NCBI RefSeq assembly: GCF_030248535.1
Contig: NZ_JAHGAJ010000046.1
Span: forward strand, 1 to 64,000
Reading direction: 5' to 3'
DNA: 64,000 bases
DNA from: Vibrio sp. D404a
Lineage (GTDB): Bacteria > Pseudomonadota > Gammaproteobacteria > Enterobacterales > Vibrionaceae
Shown here one piece after another: positions 51,723 to 59,919 of the stretch. Made by a program: the position numbers and the translations under genes. The first letter of the stretch is position 1. Every line of letters begins with the position of its first letter. The notes under the pieces were generated by a model. It saw only the letters and a program-made list of their open reading frames with translations. It was not told the origin of the DNA and searched no databases.

Positions 51723-52451
51723 TTGCACGTTATCGTTGAAGAAAGCGCTATTCTAAAGGGCATTAACCTAACCGTTAAACCCGGTGAAGTTCATGCCATC
51801 ATGGGCCCAAATGGTTCAGGAAAAAGTACACTCTCGGCGACACTAGCAGGAAAAGACGATTACGAAGTCGACAGCGGCGAGATTATTTTCAAAGGGCAAG
51901 ATCTCACTGAGCTCGATCCAGAAGAGAGAGCGGGTGAAGGCGTATTTTTGGCTTTCCAATACCCCGTCGAAATTCCTGGTGTGAGCAACAAGCTGTTTCT
52001 CAATACTGCCCTCAACGAGATTCGCGAATATCGTGGTCTAGAACCTATCGACCGATTTGACTTTGAAGACCTGCTCGAAGAAAAAGCTCAATTATTGAAG
52101 ATGCCGCCACACCTCTTGCAGCGTTCCGTTAATGAGGGATTTTCAGGTGGTGAGAAAAAGCGCAACGATATCTTGCAAATGGCAGTGCTTTCTCCCGATC
52201 TTTGCATACTCGACGAGACCGATTCAGGTCTAGATATTGATGCGCTCAAGGCGGTATCAGAAGGCGTGAACGCATTACAGAATAAGCAACGTGCCTTTAT
52301 TCTGGTTACGCACTACCAACGCATCCTTAACTACATCAAGCCCGATTTCGTCCATGTGCTGTATAAGGGAAAAATCGTAAAATCTGGTGACCATACGTTA
52401 GCTCACGAGTTAGAGGAGAAAGGTTATGGGTGGATCATTGATGAAGAATAA
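51723..52451 (+). CDS. sufC: SufC ATPase with in-frame stop at its conserved start
   Basis: An ABC-type ATPase that drives the SufBCD scaffold. Walker A GPNGSGKST, the SufC-specific FSGGEKKRNDILQMA signature and Walker B CILDETDSGLD are intact. E. coli SufC begins MLSIKDLHV; here the matching bases from 51705 read ATG TTA TAA ATC AAA GAC TTG CAC, that is M-L-stop-I-K-D-L-H. The open frame therefore begins only at TTG 51723, losing about six residues (the first beta strand), and that TTG has no clear Shine-Dalgarno. It may initiate there, be repaired by reinitiation, or be non-functional; a base-call error (TCA read as TAA) is also possible. It overlaps sufD by 11 bases. Confidence 0.85.
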   Translation: MHVIVEESAILKGINLTVKPGEVHAIMGPNGSGKSTLSATLAGKDDYEVDSGEIIFKGQDLTELDPEERAGEGVFLAFQYPVEIPGVSNKLFLNTALNEIREYRGLEPIDRFDFEDLLEEKAQLLKMPPHLLQRSVNEGFSGGEKKRNDILQMAVLSPDLCILDETDSGLDIDALKAVSEGVNALQNKQRAFILVTHYQRILNYIKPDFVHVLYKGKIVKSGDHTLAHELEEKGYGWIIDEE

Positions 52452-53697
52452 GCTCTCATTGCTTGATTCATTTCAAACCCTTGTTCAACCAAATGAGTGG
52501 CAGAATAAGCAGTGGTTGAAATTGCTTGATGTTGAGCTCCCCTCTTCTAAGCATGAAGACTGGAAATACACACCGCTCGACCGACTGAAAGCACTTGAAA
52601 TGATTAGTGCTCCTGAACAACCTGCAGCGAACACGCCATACAATGAATTCAGTTTAGATATTGACGCTTATCGACTCGTTTTCGTTGACGGATACTTCTC
52701 TGCAAGATACTCAGACTGGATCCCCAAAGTTCGCGTGACGCCAATAAGTGCACTGTCACCCATCGAAACCGACGAGTTATCACGTTCGATAAAGCCAGAT
52801 GCTTTTACTTACATTACGGATGCCACAGCTTCGTGTGGCGTGTTAATCGAAGTGGAAGCTAACACGCAGGTTTCAAAGCCGATATACCTGCTGCATGTAA
52901 ATTCAAGTAAGCAAGGAGATGTGTCGAGCTACAGAAACCACATTGAAGTGGCTGCTCATTCGGAAATCAACGTCATCGAACACCACGTCTCTGAAGGCGC
53001 TGGTAGTGGAGTGACATTATCTCGATTAACTCAACATATTGGTTGCGGTGCCCATTACTACCACACAAAGATAATCGAAGAGTCCCCCACACAACACCAC
53101 TTTGGACACAATGATATAACGATCAACGCGCATGCAAGCGCCCACTCTTGCTGCCTACTCTACTCAGGGCAACTTATCCGCCATCAAGTCAGCAGTGTAC
53201 TCGCCGGGGAACAAGGCTTTGTGTCTATGGATAGCGTATCACTGCCTCAATCTGAAGAGGTTTTCGATACTCGCACCTATCTCAAACACAATGCGCCACA
53301 CTGTTTAAGTGAACAGAATCATAAAATCATCGCTCGTGACCAATCTAAATCGATATTTGATGGAATGATTTACGTTGATCCTGTGGCGCAAAAAACAGAC
53401 GGGCAAATGGATACTCACAGTCTTATTCTAGGTGATCATGCTCAAGTCAATTCCAAGCCTAAATTAGAGATCTATGCCGACGACGTAAAGTGCAGTCACG
53501 GTGCTACCACCGGACAGGTTGACCCAAATCAGATCAATTACTTACGCGCAAGAGGCATCCCAAAACAACGCGCCGAACATATGATTACGTCAGCCTTTGC
53601 GATTGAAGTTGCCGAAAGAATTAAACATCCAGCACTAAAACAATACGCGATAGACAAAATCAACGCGTCACTTAACAAAGGGAGCGAACATGATTGA
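52441..53697 (+). CDS. sufD: SufD scaffold component
   Basis: A 418-residue paralogue of SufB that completes the SufBC2D complex and helps acquire iron. HEDWKYTPLDRLKAL near the N terminus, the beta-helix core (residues about 120-340) and the C-terminal KCSHGATTGQVDPNQINYLRARGI are SufD hallmarks. ATG 52441 has GGTGGA six bases upstream and is preferred to the start at 52426. It overlaps sufC by 11 and sufS by eight bases. Confidence 0.94.
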   Translation: MKNKLSLLDSFQTLVQPNEWQNKQWLKLLDVELPSSKHEDWKYTPLDRLKALEMISAPEQPAANTPYNEFSLDIDAYRLVFVDGYFSARYSDWIPKVRVTPISALSPIETDELSRSIKPDAFTYITDATASCGVLIEVEANTQVSKPIYLLHVNSSKQGDVSSYRNHIEVAAHSEINVIEHHVSEGAGSGVTLSRLTQHIGCGAHYYHTKIIEESPTQHHFGHNDITINAHASAHSCCLLYSGQLIRHQVSSVLAGEQGFVSMDSVSLPQSEEVFDTRTYLKHNAPHCLSEQNHKIIARDQSKSIFDGMIYVDPVAQKTDGQMDTHSLILGDHAQVNSKPKLEIYADDVKCSHGATTGQVDPNQINYLRARGIPKQRAEHMITSAFAIEVAERIKHPALKQYAIDKINASLNKGSEHD

Positions 53698-54922
53698 CTC
53701 TATCGTCACAGCAAGTCCTTGGTTTAGTGACTTCCCTGCCTTAAAAACTCAAGTTTACGACAAACCCCTCGTCTACTTAGATAGCGCTGCGACGGCTCAA
53801 ACGCCTCAGGTCGTTATTGATCGCATGACACAGTTCTACCAGCATGATTACGCCAGCGTTCACCGCGGTGTCCATTTTTTAAGCTCTAAAGCGACCGAAG
53901 AGATGGAGCTGGTCAGAGAAAAAGTTAGCCACTTTATTTCAGCAAGATCACGCGAGAATATTGTTTTTACCAAAGGCACAACCGAAGCCATCAATCTAGT
54001 TGCCAATAGCTATTTACGACCAAGGTTAAAACCGGGTGACGAGATTATCGTGACCGAAATGGAGCACCACGCCAACCTTGTTCCTTGGCAACTGCTCTCC
54101 GAGATTTACGATATCACCATTCGAGTTTGGCCGATGGCGGAGAATGGTTATCTGAATTTGAATGACCTTGTCTCTTTAATGAACAACAAAACCAAGCTGC
54201 TTGCGATCAGCCATGTTTCCAATGTTTTAGGACGAGTCAATCCGATTAAGACCATTGTTAAAGCGGCGCACAAAGCAAAAGTACCAGTGTTGGTCGATGG
54301 TGCGCAGGCTGTCATGCACCAAGAAGTCAATGTGGCCGATCTAGGTTGCGATTTCTACGCGTTCTCTGGCCATAAACTATATGGCCCTACGGGAATCGGT
54401 GTCCTTTATGCGAAAAAGGAACACCTGGACACAATGGTCCCTTGGGAAGGTGGTGGTGCGATGATCGATCAAGTAACACTGCCTCTGGGTACTTCTTTTG
54501 GTCAAGCACCTTGGAAGTTCGAAGCGGGTACGCCAAATATCGCGGGGATTTTAGGTTTAGGGGCCGCAATAGACTATCTAGAAGCGATTGGTTTTAAAGA
54601 GATCTCAGCCTACGAGAAAAGCATTATGTACTATCTGGTTGATAGCATTAAGCAGCTCCCTGAGATAGAGCTTTATGGCGACGATGAAAATCGAACCGGT
54701 CTGTTGGCGTTCAATATGAAAAATCAGCACTCATTCGATGTTGGATCTTTCCTAGATAGATATGGCATTGCGATTCGTACCGGCCATCACTGTGCAATGC
54801 CGCTGATTAAGCGCCTTGGCCAGAATTCGGTTTGTAGAGCGTCTGTAGGCATGTATACCGGGCCAAAAGATGTAGACATGCTATGCCAAGCATTAAAGCG
54901 AATTAGCCAATTATTAAGGTAA
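53690..54922 (+). CDS. sufS: SufS cysteine desulfurase
   Basis: A 410-residue group II PLP cysteine desulfurase that takes sulfur from cysteine as an enzyme persulfide. The PLP lysine is in AFSGHKLYGPTGIGVLY and the catalytic cysteine in RTGHHCAMPLI. EMEHHANLVPWQLL holds the histidine that stacks on PLP. It works with SufE, encoded four bases downstream, which receives the persulfide. Overlap with sufD supports coupled translation. Confidence 0.96.
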   Translation: MIDSIVTASPWFSDFPALKTQVYDKPLVYLDSAATAQTPQVVIDRMTQFYQHDYASVHRGVHFLSSKATEEMELVREKVSHFISARSRENIVFTKGTTEAINLVANSYLRPRLKPGDEIIVTEMEHHANLVPWQLLSEIYDITIRVWPMAENGYLNLNDLVSLMNNKTKLLAISHVSNVLGRVNPIKTIVKAAHKAKVPVLVDGAQAVMHQEVNVADLGCDFYAFSGHKLYGPTGIGVLYAKKEHLDTMVPWEGGGAMIDQVTLPLGTSFGQAPWKFEAGTPNIAGILGLGAAIDYLEAIGFKEISAYEKSIMYYLVDSIKQLPEIELYGDDENRTGLLAFNMKNQHSFDVGSFLDRYGIAIRTGHHCAMPLIKRLGQNSVCRASVGMYTGPKDVDMLCQALKRISQLLR

Positions 54923-54925
54923 TGT

Positions 54926-55342
54926 ATGACCCCTGACAAACTTAAACGAAACTTTGACCGATGCGCCGACTGGGAAGAGCGTTATGTCTACCTTATCGAG
55001 TTAGGAGAAAGGCTACAGGCGTTCCCCATAGCCAAGTTAGACGATGAATACCTTATTGCCGGATGCCAAAGTAACGTGTGGCTGGATCTTACTGTTGATC
55101 AACAAGGTAAAATGTCAATTCAGGCGACCAGTGACTCATCACTAGTCAAAAGTTTACTGGCTCTCGTTGTCATTGCATACAACAACCAAACCGTCGGTGG
55201 TATTCTGAAATTCGACATCAAAGCATGGTTTACTCAACTGGATTTGCAATCTCAGTTAAGCCCTAGTCGTAGCCAAGGTTTGGAAGCTATCGTAAGACAC
55301 ATACTCAGCCATGCTCGCATAGTTCAAAGTCAATCCGAATAA
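54926..55342 (+). CDS. sufE: SufE sulfur acceptor
   Basis: A 138-residue protein that stimulates SufS and carries sulfur to SufB. The acceptor cysteine lies in LIAGCQSNVWLDL, as in E. coli SufE, and PSRSQGLEAIVRHILSHA is the conserved C-terminal helix. It is last gene of the operon; no clear terminator follows before the lipoprotein gene 178 bases downstream, whose own promoter is likely. Confidence 0.94.
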   Translation: MTPDKLKRNFDRCADWEERYVYLIELGERLQAFPIAKLDDEYLIAGCQSNVWLDLTVDQQGKMSIQATSDSSLVKSLLALVVIAYNNQTVGGILKFDIKAWFTQLDLQSQLSPSRSQGLEAIVRHILSHARIVQSQSE

Positions 55343-55520
55343 GAACATCCATAATCCACTCCGTTGCTTGTTTAGTAGCCAGCCTACCAACAAGCAACTA
55401 TTCCTAGTCCTAGCCACCTTTGCTGACCTTTCATTACATTGTCATTACAACCCCTTACCGAAGGCGACTATAAATTCTTGTAGAGTTTAATTTCATCCCT
55501 ATCAATAACGACAATGAATC

Positions 55521-56939
55521 ATGAAATACGCTTCTGCTTTATCAACGCTTCTAATCCCGATGTTGCTCACAGCTTGTGGCAGCGAAGAAAGTAACAAGAA
55601 CACACCAACTCCAGCACCTTCAAAGCAAATTGACGCTCGTGACCCAGTCGCAATCGCTAAGCTTGGAAAAGATTACACCTTACAACTGGCTGTCAGTTCA
55701 TTCCAATTGAACAGTAATAAAGACTTCAATATCGATATCACGCAGTATGCCGAGAAAACCAACACCACAGGCACATTTGCTCAAGTTCATGGCATACCAG
55801 AGCGAAACTACAAAACGATGAGTGATGCCGATGTGTCATTCAATGTCACAGTCAAAACAGATAAAGGTGAAGAGTACCAACTGACTCATTTCAATCTGTA
55901 TTACGAGAACTTTAACAGCACCTCAGTACCTGAAAAGTTAGCTCTATCCTCTGTTGAACAAGACGCGAAAAACGTGACGCTATGGAAGCAGCAATCGAAT
56001 ATTCTGATCAACCAAGATTTCGTTGAAGCCAATATGGGTGTGATGTTTGACCTCGATTCAATGAGACCGATGAACTTATACGTACGATTGGGCGAAACTC
56101 TAAGTAATGGTGTTCAATTCTTGCCGTACTCTGCGGAGAATACAGAAACTGGCTATACCAAGATCTCACATACCAACTGCACAGCGATTGAACCGACATC
56201 TAAAGCATTGAGCGATATTGGCATCCTTCAAAAAACTTGTATTAACGCTCATGGCTACCAGATCCCGCTAATCATTGAAGACAAGTCTAAGATGCACACC
56301 GAATCAAAAGTGGCTCATGTGAAAGCGGTTATGAGCTTCTTCCTAGATAACATGGATAAAGAGATTGCAGAGGCGGTTTATCAAAGCAAAGCGTCGATGG
56401 CTTTCTTCTATGATGAGTCTTGGGATGAACGTTTAGACGCACACATGGATGAGTTGGAAGGCAACTACCGCTTCCAAGATCTATTTGCGACCGAAACAAC
56501 TGAGTCGACGAGTGAAGAGACCAAACCTAACCTAACTGGTCGCGATGCGGCATTTGAAGAAATCCTTCATTTTGTTCACGACTATGGTGTGATGAAAGTT
56601 GCTGTAAGCAAACCAACATCAGTTTGGGCAACTATGCAGAAAGAGTTGGATGAATTAAACGCAGCAGCAATTCGCAATGGCACTTACTATCCAAATCTTA
56701 AAGACGCAAACATCGTTGAAGCCGACCTAGATGCGGAGTCGTACGACCAAGAGTACCTTGCTTATGCGCTTTACGCTTACTACGACATCAATCCGAAAGG
56801 TCACACGTCTCAAGAGTATAAGGCTTCTAAATACAGCGAATTAGAGATTCTTGATCCTGAAATGGTTAAGTTCTTGGAGAAGTACTTCCCTTCTAGAGCC
56901 GACTTCAAGACTCAATTCCCGGGTTACCCTAATAATTAA
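55521..56939 (+). CDS. Unknown lipoprotein with zincin-like C-terminal motif
   Basis: A 472-residue lipoprotein: signal MKYASALSTLLIPMLLTAC with lipobox LTAC, then a Ser/Pro/Thr linker. Residues about 50-240 are beta-rich with two cysteines (NCTAIE, KTCINA) that could bond. The C-terminal half (about 345-470) contains AAFEEILHFVHDYGVM, a pattern of acidic pair and histidines reminiscent of zinc metallopeptidase helices, and YDQEYLAYALYAYYD, a possible further ligand region. The motif is not HExxH, so catalysis is speculative. It is monocistronic, with a terminator. Confidence 0.65.
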   Translation: MKYASALSTLLIPMLLTACGSEESNKNTPTPAPSKQIDARDPVAIAKLGKDYTLQLAVSSFQLNSNKDFNIDITQYAEKTNTTGTFAQVHGIPERNYKTMSDADVSFNVTVKTDKGEEYQLTHFNLYYENFNSTSVPEKLALSSVEQDAKNVTLWKQQSNILINQDFVEANMGVMFDLDSMRPMNLYVRLGETLSNGVQFLPYSAENTETGYTKISHTNCTAIEPTSKALSDIGILQKTCINAHGYQIPLIIEDKSKMHTESKVAHVKAVMSFFLDNMDKEIAEAVYQSKASMAFFYDESWDERLDAHMDELEGNYRFQDLFATETTESTSEETKPNLTGRDAAFEEILHFVHDYGVMKVAVSKPTSVWATMQKELDELNAAAIRNGTYYPNLKDANIVEADLDAESYDQEYLAYALYAYYDINPKGHTSQEYKASKYSELEILDPEMVKFLEKYFPSRADFKTQFPGYPNN

Positions 56940-56958
56940 TGAAATTGTGCAACCACCG

Positions 56959-56985
56959 ATCCGAGCGCTCACCGCTCGGATTTTT
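56959..56985 (+). terminator. Terminator of the lipoprotein gene
   Basis: ATCCGAGCG (56959-56967) pairs with CGCTCGGAT (56973-56981), followed by TTTT. Confidence 0.9.
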
Positions 56986-57186
56986 AGCCGTTGAGTCGGA
57001 ATTTAACGAGTTCAACTCAACAGAAACTTATACATACTCAAAAAATCTTATTTGCTAACAAATATAAGGCAATGAGTTGCTTATAATTCTGGCTGTAGCA
57101 CATTTCTATGATCAACTTTCGAAGATAATACGTATCGATCGTTCTTAAGGAAAAACCTCCCCCAAAACAATAATGGAGAACAACGT

Positions 57187-57636
57187 ATGTCTTTACGATT
57201 AATCGCAACCACCGTCGCTCTTATCGGTGCGAGTTTTACTGCCCAAGCGTCTGAGTGTGAAGTATCGATTGATGCTAGTGATCAAATGAAGTTTTCAACT
57301 GACACATTAAGCGTTCCAGCGAGCTGTAAAGAAGTGAAGCTGACGCTAAACCATACTGGCTCTATGCCAGCACAATCAATGGGTCACAACGTCGTGATTA
57401 CAGACACTGCGTCGCTACAAGCAGTGGGCATCGATGGTATGTCAGCAGGTATCGACAACAACTACGTAAAACCTGACGACAGCCGCGTTTACGCCTTCAC
57501 TCGTGTAATCGGCGGTGGCGAATCAACCTCAATCACTTTCAGTACAGAGAAAATGACAGCAGGTGGCGATTACTCTTTCCTATGTTCATTCCCTGGTCAC
57601 TGGGCAATCATGAAGGGTAAGTTTGAGTTTAAGTAG
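57187..57636 (+). CDS. azu: Azurin (blue copper protein)
   Basis: A 149-residue periplasmic type 1 copper protein with a signal peptide (about 1-21). Copper ligands are His67 (MGHNVV), Cys133 (FLCSFPGH), His138 and axial Met142 (HWAIMKG). The Cys24/Cys47 pair would form the conserved disulfide. Azurins shuttle single electrons in the periplasm, for example between cytochromes or to nitrite reductase; the partner is not in this window. GGAGAACAACGT precedes the ATG. It is monocistronic, with a terminator shared with the converging chemoreceptor gene. Confidence 0.95.
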   Translation: MSLRLIATTVALIGASFTAQASECEVSIDASDQMKFSTDTLSVPASCKEVKLTLNHTGSMPAQSMGHNVVITDTASLQAVGIDGMSAGIDNNYVKPDDSRVYAFTRVIGGGESTSITFSTEKMTAGGDYSFLCSFPGHWAIMKGKFEFK

Positions 57637-57667
57637 AGCCTCTCTCCTGTTCTAAGTTCAAGACTTT

Positions 57668-57695
57668 AAGCTCTAAGCTCTAAGCTCTAAGCTCT
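57668..57695 (+). repeat. Heptanucleotide tandem repeat AAGCTCT, four copies
   Basis: Four perfect AAGCTCT units followed by AA, between the azurin stop codon and its terminator. Confidence 0.92.
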
Positions 57696-57714
57696 AAAAA
57701 GTACCAAACATAAA

Positions 57715-57744
57715 AAAGCCCCAACCTAGGTTGGGGCTTTGTTG
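57715..57744. terminator. Bidirectional terminator of azurin and the chemoreceptor
   Basis: AAAGCCCCAACC (57715-57726) and GGTTGGGGCTTT (57729-57740) form a near-perfect stem; the minus-strand side ends in TTTTTT, the plus side in TTTGTTG. Confidence 0.88.
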
Positions 57745-57756
57745 TATTGGTCTCGA

Positions 57757-59640
57757 TTACAGCTTAAAGCGGCTGATTTCGTTCTCTAGTTCATGAGAAA
57801 GTTCAGACAGCTGTGCTGCTTGCTCTGCCGCTTGGTGTGCTTCATCTGCAAGCTCGTTAGACACGTCACGGATGCCTTCCGTGTTACGTGTGATCTCAGA
57901 GGTTACTGATGCTTGCTCTTCCGCTGCCGAAGCAATCTGTGTCGCCATATCACTGATGCGCTCTACCGCTGCGTGAATCTGCGTTAGGCTCGCTGCTGCA
58001 GAGTTCGCGTCATCAACACTGGTTTCAGCAAGAGAACGGCTATCGTTCATGATGCTTACCGCTTTACCGGTTGTGCCTTGAAGCAGCTCAATCGTTTGTT
58101 GAATCTCTTGTGTAGACCCGTGTGTACGTTGGCTAAGAACACGTACTTCGTCTGCTACTACCGCAAAACCACGACCTTGTTCACCAGCACGTGCTGCTTC
58201 GATAGCTGCGTTCAATGCTAGAAGGTTTGTTTGCTCAGCGATACCTTGGATGTTTGAAAGAATCGCGTTGATGCTATTACCGTGCTCTTCCAGCTCAAGA
58301 ATAACGTTAGTCGCTACTTGAACTTCTTGAGCAAGGTTTTGAATCGAGCTTTGAGTTTGTGTCACTTGGCCAGTACCGTGCTCACACGCACCTACTGCTT
58401 CAGATGAGTTTTGTGCAGTGTGGTCTGCGTTGCCCGCAATCTCTTGAGTTGCAGCAGCCATCTCGTTTACAGCAGTCGCAACCATGTTTATCTCGTCTTG
58501 CTGCATTTGAATGCGCGCACTACGCTCTTCTGCTTGAGAAGCCGTTTGACGAGCTTGGTTCGCTAGAGAAGCAGACACTTCACTTAGTTTAAGCACCATA
58601 GTATGCATGTTGCCCACAAAGCGGTTGAAGTTTTCAGCCAGTTGGCCAATCTCATCATCGCTCTTAGGCTCAAGACGTTGTGTTAAGTCACCTTCACCAG
58701 ATGCAATCTCTTCAAGAGCAACAGATACACGATTTAGGTCGCGGAATAGGAAGCTCACCAACCAAGAAACCAAAGCGATAACAACAAGTGTAATAACAAC
58801 CGCAGTCGTGATCAGCTGAGCAAGCAGTGTTGAGTGGCTCGCTTCTTCTGTTGCACGGTCCATTTGAACTGCGAAGATCCAGTTCGTATCTGGTACCTTA
58901 GTGAAGTAAAGCAGCTTCTCTTTACCGCGCTCTTTGATGATCTCGATGCTGCCTGTGCGAACTGCATTTTCGATGATCGGCATTGAGATATCGTTAGACA
59001 GCTGGCTCACTGGCTTCAAGCTCAGTGCAGAATCTGGGTGCGCTAAGAACGTACCGTCAGTCGCATCAATCAGCATTGCGTAAGCGTTGTCACCCACATC
59101 TAGGCTGATTACATCGCTAACCAGTTGGTCAATAAGTACGTCGGCTCCAACAACACCAACAAATTGACCATTCTTACGTACAGGCTCAGCAATCGTTACT
59201 AGAAGCGCTTTAGTGATCGCGTCAGTGTAAGCCGTTGTGATGATCTGCTTACCTGCCGCATTGGCTTCTTGATACCAAGGACGCTGACGCGGGTCATAAC
59301 CTGCGCGGTTGCGCTCTGGGTGAGAGCGGTACATACCACCTTCTGGCGTACCTAGGAAAATATCGTCAAAACCACCCGCGATGCGAGCTTGTTTTAGATA
59401 TGGAACTACATCGCTCTCTTGCGAAAAATCATTAAATGCAGATGCAATGTCTCTACGAATATCAATCCAATTTTTAATACCTTCAGAAGCCGCTTCCGAT
59501 ACGCTTTCTGCTCGCATGTAAATACCGCTGCGAGTTTGTTCAAATAGTTGGTTTGCAGAGAGCCATGTCAACGCCGTTGCCATAACTACCACTGCCGATA
59601 AGCTAGCGCCTATCAACTTTTGCTTTAATGTTAGTTTCAT
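57757..59640 (-). CDS. Methyl-accepting chemotaxis protein with periplasmic Cache domain
   Basis: A 627-residue chemoreceptor. Membrane helix 1 (about 9-30) is followed by a periplasmic dCache-type sensor domain (about 35-270; YDPRQRPWYQEANAAGKQIIT is the classic ligand-pocket motif, with GVVGADVLIDQL after it), helix 2 (about 275-298), HAMP (about 300-352) and a long signalling coiled coil. Its tip reads EQTNLLALNAAIEAARAGEQ, where CheA and CheW bind. The WY...YTDA pattern resembles Cache receptors for amino acids or amines, but the ligand is not certain. It is monocistronic. Confidence 0.93.
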   Translation of the reverse strand: MKLTLKQKLIGASLSAVVVMATALTWLSANQLFEQTRSGIYMRAESVSEAASEGIKNWIDIRRDIASAFNDFSQESDVVPYLKQARIAGGFDDIFLGTPEGGMYRSHPERNRAGYDPRQRPWYQEANAAGKQIITTAYTDAITKALLVTIAEPVRKNGQFVGVVGADVLIDQLVSDVISLDVGDNAYAMLIDATDGTFLAHPDSALSLKPVSQLSNDISMPIIENAVRTGSIEIIKERGKEKLLYFTKVPDTNWIFAVQMDRATEEASHSTLLAQLITTAVVITLVVIALVSWLVSFLFRDLNRVSVALEEIASGEGDLTQRLEPKSDDEIGQLAENFNRFVGNMHTMVLKLSEVSASLANQARQTASQAEERSARIQMQQDEINMVATAVNEMAAATQEIAGNADHTAQNSSEAVGACEHGTGQVTQTQSSIQNLAQEVQVATNVILELEEHGNSINAILSNIQGIAEQTNLLALNAAIEAARAGEQGRGFAVVADEVRVLSQRTHGSTQEIQQTIELLQGTTGKAVSIMNDSRSLAETSVDDANSAAASLTQIHAAVERISDMATQIASAAEEQASVTSEITRNTEGIRDVSNELADEAHQAAEQAAQLSELSHELENEISRFKL

Positions 59641-59840
59641 TCTTAGTACACAAGTGGTTGGAAAACCCGCGCATACTAACCAAATTAATAACCAAATTCG
59701 AGCGGTTTTAACAAATAAATGCGCAATATAAGCTCGCGAATTTTATAACTTTATTTTATGACAAAAGCTTGTCATTCCGCCAAAATTACAACGCTATTTT
59801 AGGCTATTTATTGTTCAAAAAGACCCTGATTTTTATGTAT

Positions 59841-59873
59841 AAAAAAAGGCGAAAGAGAAGCCTCTTTCGCCTT
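59841..59873 (-). terminator. Terminator of the BCCT transporter gene
   Basis: A perfect 12-bp stem (59846-59857 with 59862-59873) around a four-base loop; on the minus strand it ends in seven T residues. Confidence 0.9.
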
Positions 59874-59919
59874 ACATTCAGCCTAATAATTCTATTATTA
59901 AAATAGATTTACTGGATGA

